From the NCBI GenBank assembly GCA_031278315.1, contig JAITKS010000249.1, positions 1 through 8,762 on the forward strand: a stretch of 8,762 bases of DNA. The letters are read 5' to 3'. Under the pieces are notes generated by a model, which saw nothing but the letters and a program-made list of their open reading frames with translations, was not told the origin of the DNA and searched no databases. Source of the DNA: Planctomycetaceae bacterium. Its GTDB lineage: Bacteria > Planctomycetota > Planctomycetia > Pirellulales > Thermoguttaceae. Numbering within the stretch: position 1 is the first letter of the stretch; every line of letters starts with the position of its first letter. A program made the translations under genes and the position numbers. This document shows positions 6,301 through 8,762 of the stretch, piece by piece.

Positions 6301-6640
6301 GATAGGAAAGTACAATGAATCATATATTACGTTTATGCAAACGATAGGATTAATGTTAAAACGTTTATCGACAATTTGCTGCGGAGTAGAAGATGTTGAA
6401 ATGTTTAAACATATTATACTTGATGTAATTGCTTTTTTGAGTAAAAGTAATGTACCGGAACAAATTAGTGTCATACTGAATCATTATGTTAACGTGTTGG
6501 AGCATTATCCATTACCGTTACCGAATAAGCAGCAATGGCAAGAGTTATGCAGTTTACCTAAAATAAAAAATTACACCGACGAATTCAAACAAAGGTGCAA
6601 TGCTCTCTTAGCAAAACATCAAGATAATAATAATGAGTAA
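3362..6640 (+). CDS. Large cytosolic TPR-repeat protein with a low-complexity linker
   Basis: A 1092-residue protein without signal peptide or clear membrane segment, so probably cytosolic. Residues 1-16 carry a small FGN repeat. Residues about 20-630 are helical TPR-like repeats, with typical A/G and L/A packing such as NKHAEALDNFERARDIY (294-310) and GRYGEAIVLQEQAVEEL (398-414). A short motif resembling G-x-x-x-x-R-P-x-L recurs at 36, 82, 174, 270, 316, 420 and 466, mostly 46 residues or about twice that apart. Residues about 630-810 form a polar linker with an Asn-Glu run (740-759) and six KVxxSE-like hexapeptides (768-803). A second helical region (811-1092) follows and ends in a polar DNNNE tail. 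TPRs bind proteins; no catalytic motif was seen and the partner is unknown. The repeat style recalls planctomycete TPR proteins. The start is supported by an AGGA. The gene is convergent with the GspF-like gene. Confidence 0.85.
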   Translation: MSVYNNNFGNFGNFGNGRPRETLDDAVRRLRGELASGELHVRPELVELLMRQAHFAAECTRIDDAMRLVNESIAIVNELLQDGLYEYRLSAIRCKMFKAALVRVQKGSEAALPEHNDVIRYINENVSSDDFNGLNMLAITLMNKSEILNNLGANAAAVAAQEQAARIWEKLVNLGSVEFRPQLIMALLALGGTHVQMGDDDAGLADFQRCLEFIRDGIDRHFLEEETDYTGFLIQTLMYISRLADRAGNTMEAIAYVNEAIDTIIRVITSGQPQIMPILTGLYQNRGMLLEKVNKHAEALDNFERARDIYRQSLRNGHLVSPTDYLVRTGLANVLMCCANIYASMKRFKDAELTYKEAIHVYQQASEFQPVGDNDLTFIPYSIGIIRLNYANMLSDQGRYGEAIVLQEQAVEELQRRFEAGHNEILPNLTSAYRKMLGVQRLLMDFTSVFATLDKLISMLEKAIDDGELDYRGELAMVFALRSVWTRELKDVDESIEDTKKAMRLFRAIADDEIDSPETPWSKLQWGESLAEIAKLNFAKEKYRDGFDFFKKQIDIPYSDDEIKSRNHLYDLLFGYSQYLEFVTNYSQSKLDDKISKEELHEIVYEAITIATRGIDIVEKAYPLVKKIIPNIELGDDTIINSMVDYNIDDTISGILESEINSRKPKSKTDDNEILNKKNKNKMINEIVSEIVNKVFNENGNAENVQTLWIDSDMNTIELTQEERNEIEQKVIQETNNQVNENENKNENENENENENENEKTQDEDEVEVAVSEKVVASEKVVVSEKVAANEKVAANEKVAASDIVNDKFNDPVIRIFFFMKYASFYQLRGSLYQDVDESDLAERDYKMSFIGWNVLISELDKLFLQRQYYVRELEAVRLMEMEHPFDGNYYDSMKSIMEMAKRVPPSDFFADRLRYYVSELHLTLQRWALSELSETRIERATLVYKLGVKSLHEMVQRNVLNADKYLIVTALSYAKTMELIGKYNESYITFMQTIGLMLKRLSTICCGVEDVEMFKHIILDVIAFLSKSNVPEQISVILNHYVNVLEHYPLPLPNKQQWQELCSLPKIKNYTDEFKQRCNALLAKHQDNNNE
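5579..5638 (+). repeat. Intragenic 6-bp repeat encoding an Asn-Glu run
   Basis: Ten AATGAR-type hexanucleotides encode alternating Asn and Glu (residues 740-759), with a single Lys replacing Glu at 745. The last copies are all AATGAG, which suggests recent slippage. Changes in copy number would keep the reading frame. Confidence 0.85.
5663..5770 (+). repeat. Intragenic 18-bp repeat, six units
   Basis: Six consecutive 18-bp units encode EVAVSE, KVVASE, KVVVSE, KVAANE, KVAANE and KVAASD (residues 768-803). Units four and five are almost identical in DNA. The array is in frame, so gain or loss of units would only lengthen or shorten the linker between the two helical regions of the TPR protein. 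Confidence 0.9.
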
Positions 6641-6680
6641 ATTTCGTTATATTGTTAATTTCGTAATATATCAGTTGAAT

Positions 6681-6699
6681 AATTGTTTTTCAATTTTTT
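6681..6699 (+). terminator. Weak possible terminator of the TPR gene
   Basis: AATTG (6681-6685) and CAATT (6691-6695) flank a T5 loop and run into a T-tract (6694-6699). The stem is short and A/T-rich, so the prediction is weak. The GC-richer hairpins of the downstream array could serve instead as transcript ends. Confidence 0.25.
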
Positions 6700-6744
6700 G
6701 TAATATTTAAACACGAAATACACGACAAGGAGTTCACTAACAAG

Positions 6745-6982
6745 AAGTCCCGCTAGGGACGACACTTTATTAACCGTATGCTTTAGCTTACGGAGCACTC
6801 GCTATAAACATATCCAAGTCCCGCAGGGACGACACTTTATTAACCGTATGCTTTAGCTTACGGATCACTCGCTATAAACATATCCAAGTCCCGCTAGGGA
6901 CGACACTTTATTAACCGTATGCTTTAGCTTACGGATCACACGTCTATAACTTATCAAGTCCCGCTAGGGACGACACTTTATT
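6745..6982 (+). repeat. Tandem array of a 70-bp two-hairpin unit (3 full copies plus a half copy)
   Basis: Units begin at 6745 (71 bp), 6816 (70 bp), 6886 (70 bp) and 6956 (27 bp only). Each starts with a short hairpin GTCCC-GC(T)A-GGGAC, then a 13-base spacer GACACTTTATTAA. A second hairpin follows, CCGTA-T-GCT-TT-AGC-T-TACGG, with one T/T mismatch and a two-base loop, and then a 21-24-base tail. Units one and two differ by a deletion of T in the first loop and one G/T change in the tail. Unit three has a diverged tail, and the last copy stops after TTTATT. The position between convergent genes is typical of REP-like elements, which in other bacteria can block transcription, stabilise mRNA ends or bind gyrase; which applies here is unknown. 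Confidence 0.9.
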
Positions 6983-7026
6983 GAGATTTGAGAATGGGTA
7001 AAATCTGAAATAATCCGTGATAATTT

Positions 7027-7068
7027 CCGCATACGAACTAACCACTAACCACTAACCACTAACCACTA
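7027..7068 (-). repeat. Inverted copy of the heptamer repeat (four units)
   Basis: CCGCATACGAACTA (7027-7040) is followed by four perfect ACCACTA units (7041-7068). Read on the minus strand it is the same composite as 373-400, but with four heptamers instead of two and CGTATGCG instead of CGCATGCG. It ends two bases before the stop codon of the GspF-like gene. Confidence 0.8.
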
Positions 7069-7070
7069 AT

Positions 7071-8306
7071 TCAGATTGCGCTTTTTGTTGCTGCCAGCAT
7101 TGCTAGGAAGAATGCGAAATATATAAATCCTACGACTCCTCCGATAAATACGAAAATTGCCGGTTCTATAAATTTGCCTAGAAATGCGACTCGCCGAGTT
7201 AATTGTTCTTCGCAATAATCTGCGACGTGTAATAGGGACACATCTAAACTTCCGCTTCGTTCACTTACAGCTACCATTGCGAGAGCCATAGGGCAGAATT
7301 TTGAGAGAGTTGTATTTGCTATTCCTTTGCTGACGGCGTCGCCTTGTCTTACCATATCGTGAATTTTATGTAGTTGCAAAGAGTAATGTTTGTTGCTCAT
7401 TACTTCTTCGACTAGTTCTAGTGCGGAGAGTAAACCGACTCCGCTTTTGAGTAAAGCGCCGAGAGTTCGGCACCACATTGTGTTGGAGTGTTCGCGGTAT
7501 GCTTTACCGATTAGGGGAATGAACAGGCAGAAGTAATCAACTCTTTCGCATGTTATTTTATTACGGCGCAGTAGAATGAGGGTGATTGTAAGTAATATTG
7601 GTATGGCTGCGATATAAATTCCGTAAGCCCAGACAAAGTCATTGACAGCGAGGAGGAGTTTTGTAGGCAATGGTAATTCTACAGATTTAGCTTGTTTTGA
7701 TATAAATGTAATTATTTTAGGCAGGACGTGAACGACGAGAAAATAGCTCACGCCAATTGCAACAAGCATAACGATTGCGGGGTATGCGAATGCTTGAACT
7801 ATTTGAGCGCGAACGCGTCTAGCGCGTTCCATTAAATCGGCAGCGTAGCGGAACATTTCGTCGAGAGTTCCGTTTGCTTCTCCGACGCCGACCAAACCTA
7901 TTGTAATATTTCCGAAGCATGACGCATCTTCTTGTAGGGAGCGTTTCATTGAGTAGCCGCGGCGAACTTTTTCGGCGAGGCGGAAATATATTTTACGCAA
8001 TTGAGGCGGTGCTTGACCGCCGACTGCTAGGAGGGCATCTAATATTGGGACTCCGGCGTGCAGCAGGGATGAAAGTTGACGCAAACAAAGTTCAATTTGA
8101 CCGCTAAAGATAAAGAGGTGTTCTGATATTTTTTCGAATTGATTTTGTGTGAGTTCAGCGGATTCTGCTGCGGTCATTTGTCTGAGGCTAATAATTATTC
8201 CGCCTTGACGGACTAATTCGATGGATGCGGCGTGTAAAGAATCAGCATTGAGATAACCGTTCTTAATGATACCGTTTTGATTGATTTTATATTGAAATTT
8301 TGCCAT
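7071..8306 (-). CDS. Type II secretion / type IV pilus inner-membrane platform protein (GspF/PilC family)
   Basis: Predicted inner-membrane platform protein that couples the assembly ATPase to pseudopilus or pilus growth. The 411-residue form starting MAKFQYK has normal family length. It has the N-terminal region (1-42) and two T2SSF domains: about 68-190, with LSSLLHAGVPILDAL (78-92) and VGEANGTLDE (141-150), and about 272-394, with LLKSGVGLLSALE (285-297) and VSERSGSLD (347-355). Likely membrane segments are about 173-196, 228-247 and 384-407, the last preceded by the typical FIEPA (379-383). ATG at 8306 was chosen because MAKFQYK matches the usual family start; ATG at 8321 or TTG at 8330 are alternatives, and none has a clear Shine-Dalgarno sequence. 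No ATPase (GspE/PilB), pilin or secretin gene is next to it, so secretion and pilus roles cannot be told apart. Confidence 0.93.
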   Translation of the reverse strand: MAKFQYKINQNGIIKNGYLNADSLHAASIELVRQGGIIISLRQMTAAESAELTQNQFEKISEHLFIFSGQIELCLRQLSSLLHAGVPILDALLAVGGQAPPQLRKIYFRLAEKVRRGYSMKRSLQEDASCFGNITIGLVGVGEANGTLDEMFRYAADLMERARRVRAQIVQAFAYPAIVMLVAIGVSYFLVVHVLPKIITFISKQAKSVELPLPTKLLLAVNDFVWAYGIYIAAIPILLTITLILLRRNKITCERVDYFCLFIPLIGKAYREHSNTMWCRTLGALLKSGVGLLSALELVEEVMSNKHYSLQLHKIHDMVRQGDAVSKGIANTTLSKFCPMALAMVAVSERSGSLDVSLLHVADYCEEQLTRRVAFLGKFIEPAIFVFIGGVVGFIYFAFFLAMLAATKSAI

Positions 8307-8586
8307 AAATTTTATAAGCATTCTATTCAATGCTGAATTGAAATTTGTTTAGTTTGGAAGATTAAGATTACAGATTAAGGTTTTAAATTAAGGTTAGTTG
8401 TAATATATCGGTGACATTTTTTGCGGTTATTGTTAATAATTGTGTTTTTATTTCCGTCTATCTTTTCGCGGCTGATTTTGAATGAATACATGTTTAAAAA
8501 CGAAAACTGAAAATTCAAGTAAGATGTATATATTACCAAATTTTTAACATTTGAATATTATGTGTAAAGTAATATATCCGTGAATT

Positions 8587-8612
8587 TTTTTATCAACTAC
8601 AGAGAACACGAA
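8587..8612 (-). repeat. Degenerate inverted relic of the CTCTGTG-type repeat
   Basis: On the minus strand this reads TTCGTGTTCTCTGTAGTT followed by GATAAAAAA, close to the end of the 334-371 element (TCTCTGTG units, then GTTAATAAAAAA). It keeps only one good unit. The similarity is modest and the edges are uncertain. Confidence 0.35.
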
Positions 8613-8727
8613 CCAAACGAAAATAACGAAAAATACGAAAATTAGTAATATATACTCATTGTCCTTTAAAATTCGGTATTATTTTTTGTAACGAAAAAGG
8701 TGACCGTTCACGTATAAAACTAGAATC

Positions 8728-8762
8728 GCCCTGAAAGGGCAACAGGATTATAACCCGCCCCA
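8728..8762 (+). repeat. Two-hairpin repetitive element, type C, cut by the right edge
   Basis: The first hairpin GCCCT-GAA-AGGGC (8728-8740) is a perfect 5-bp stem with the same GAA loop as the element at 171-187. A 13-base spacer AACAGGATTATAA follows, and then CCCGCCCCA, the probable left arm of a second hairpin whose partner lies outside the window. The order and distances match those of the array at 6745-6982. Confidence 0.55.

Larger units (their letters stand above)
6641..7070. other. Gap between convergent genes, filled by hairpin repeats
   Basis: The 3' ends of the TPR gene and the GspF-like gene face each other here and no gene is seen between them. The stretch holds a weak possible terminator (6681-6699), a degenerate ACACGAAATACACGA run (6711-6725), the two-hairpin array (6745-6982) and the inverted heptamer repeat (7027-7068), whose last unit ends two bases before the GspF-like stop codon. 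Confidence 0.8.
8307..8762. other. Non-coding region upstream of the GspF-like gene
   Basis: No gene is supported here. It should contain the minus-strand promoter and leader of the GspF-like gene, but no convincing -35/-10 pair was found. It holds imperfect GATTAAG-type repeats (about 8358-8396), a degenerate inverted CTCTGTG-type relic (about 8587-8612), A-rich AACGAAAAT repeats of period about 10 (8616-8645), and the start of a two-hairpin element at the right edge (8728-8762). Confidence 0.65.

Noticed and set aside
6745..6982. CRISPR-like array: a 27-bp direct repeat four times at 70-bp spacing
   Set aside because: The three intervening segments are nearly identical to each other and contain their own hairpin, so they are not spacers. 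No cas gene is in the window.
8307..8330. Longer GspF-like protein starting at TTG 8330 or ATG 8321
   Set aside because: The eight extra residues at most add nothing like the family N-terminus, whereas MAKFQYK at 8306 matches it. The longer forms remain possible because no start has a Shine-Dalgarno sequence.

Overview
The window is AT-rich bacterial DNA with three complete protein genes, one probable gene tail at the left edge, and four repeat-filled intergenic stretches. No RNA gene, CRISPR array, transposase or phage gene was seen. The best guess for the source is a low-GC planctomycete, perhaps gut-associated. This rests on the style of the long TPR protein (helical repeats anchored by a G-x-x-x-x-R-P-x-L-like motif), the dispersed two-hairpin repeats, and a TGGTTAG-type heptamer repeat. 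It is an inference from remembered families, not a proven assignment.

Layout from left to right. Bases 1-99 look like the last 32 codons of a + strand gene. Bases 100-841 are non-coding and hold a two-hairpin repeat, a 20-bp direct repeat, a CTCTGTG-type repeat, a heptamer repeat, several inverted repeats and short tandem duplications. A secreted C69-family dipeptidase follows (842-3043, +). The next gap (3044-3361) is built largely from small tandem duplications. A 1092-residue cytosolic TPR protein comes next (3362-6640, +), interrupted by a low-complexity, repeat-expanded linker. The gap between convergent genes (6641-7070) carries three full copies and one partial copy of a 70-bp two-hairpin unit, plus an inverted copy of the heptamer repeat. 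A complete GspF/PilC-family inner-membrane protein lies on the minus strand (7071-8306). The right margin (8307-8762) holds degenerate repeats and the start of another two-hairpin element, cut by the window end.

The three genes do not form an obvious pathway. The dipeptidase acts outside the cytoplasm on peptides. The GspF-like protein is a platform component of a type II secretion or type IV pilus machine, whose other parts are not in this window. The TPR protein is probably a protein-binding scaffold with no known partner. The two + strand genes are separated by 318 bp and have different synonymous base skew, so they are probably not one operon.

The least explained material is non-coding. 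Three two-hairpin elements differ in sequence but share nearly the same geometry, and local tandem duplication is unusually dense both between genes and inside the TPR linker.
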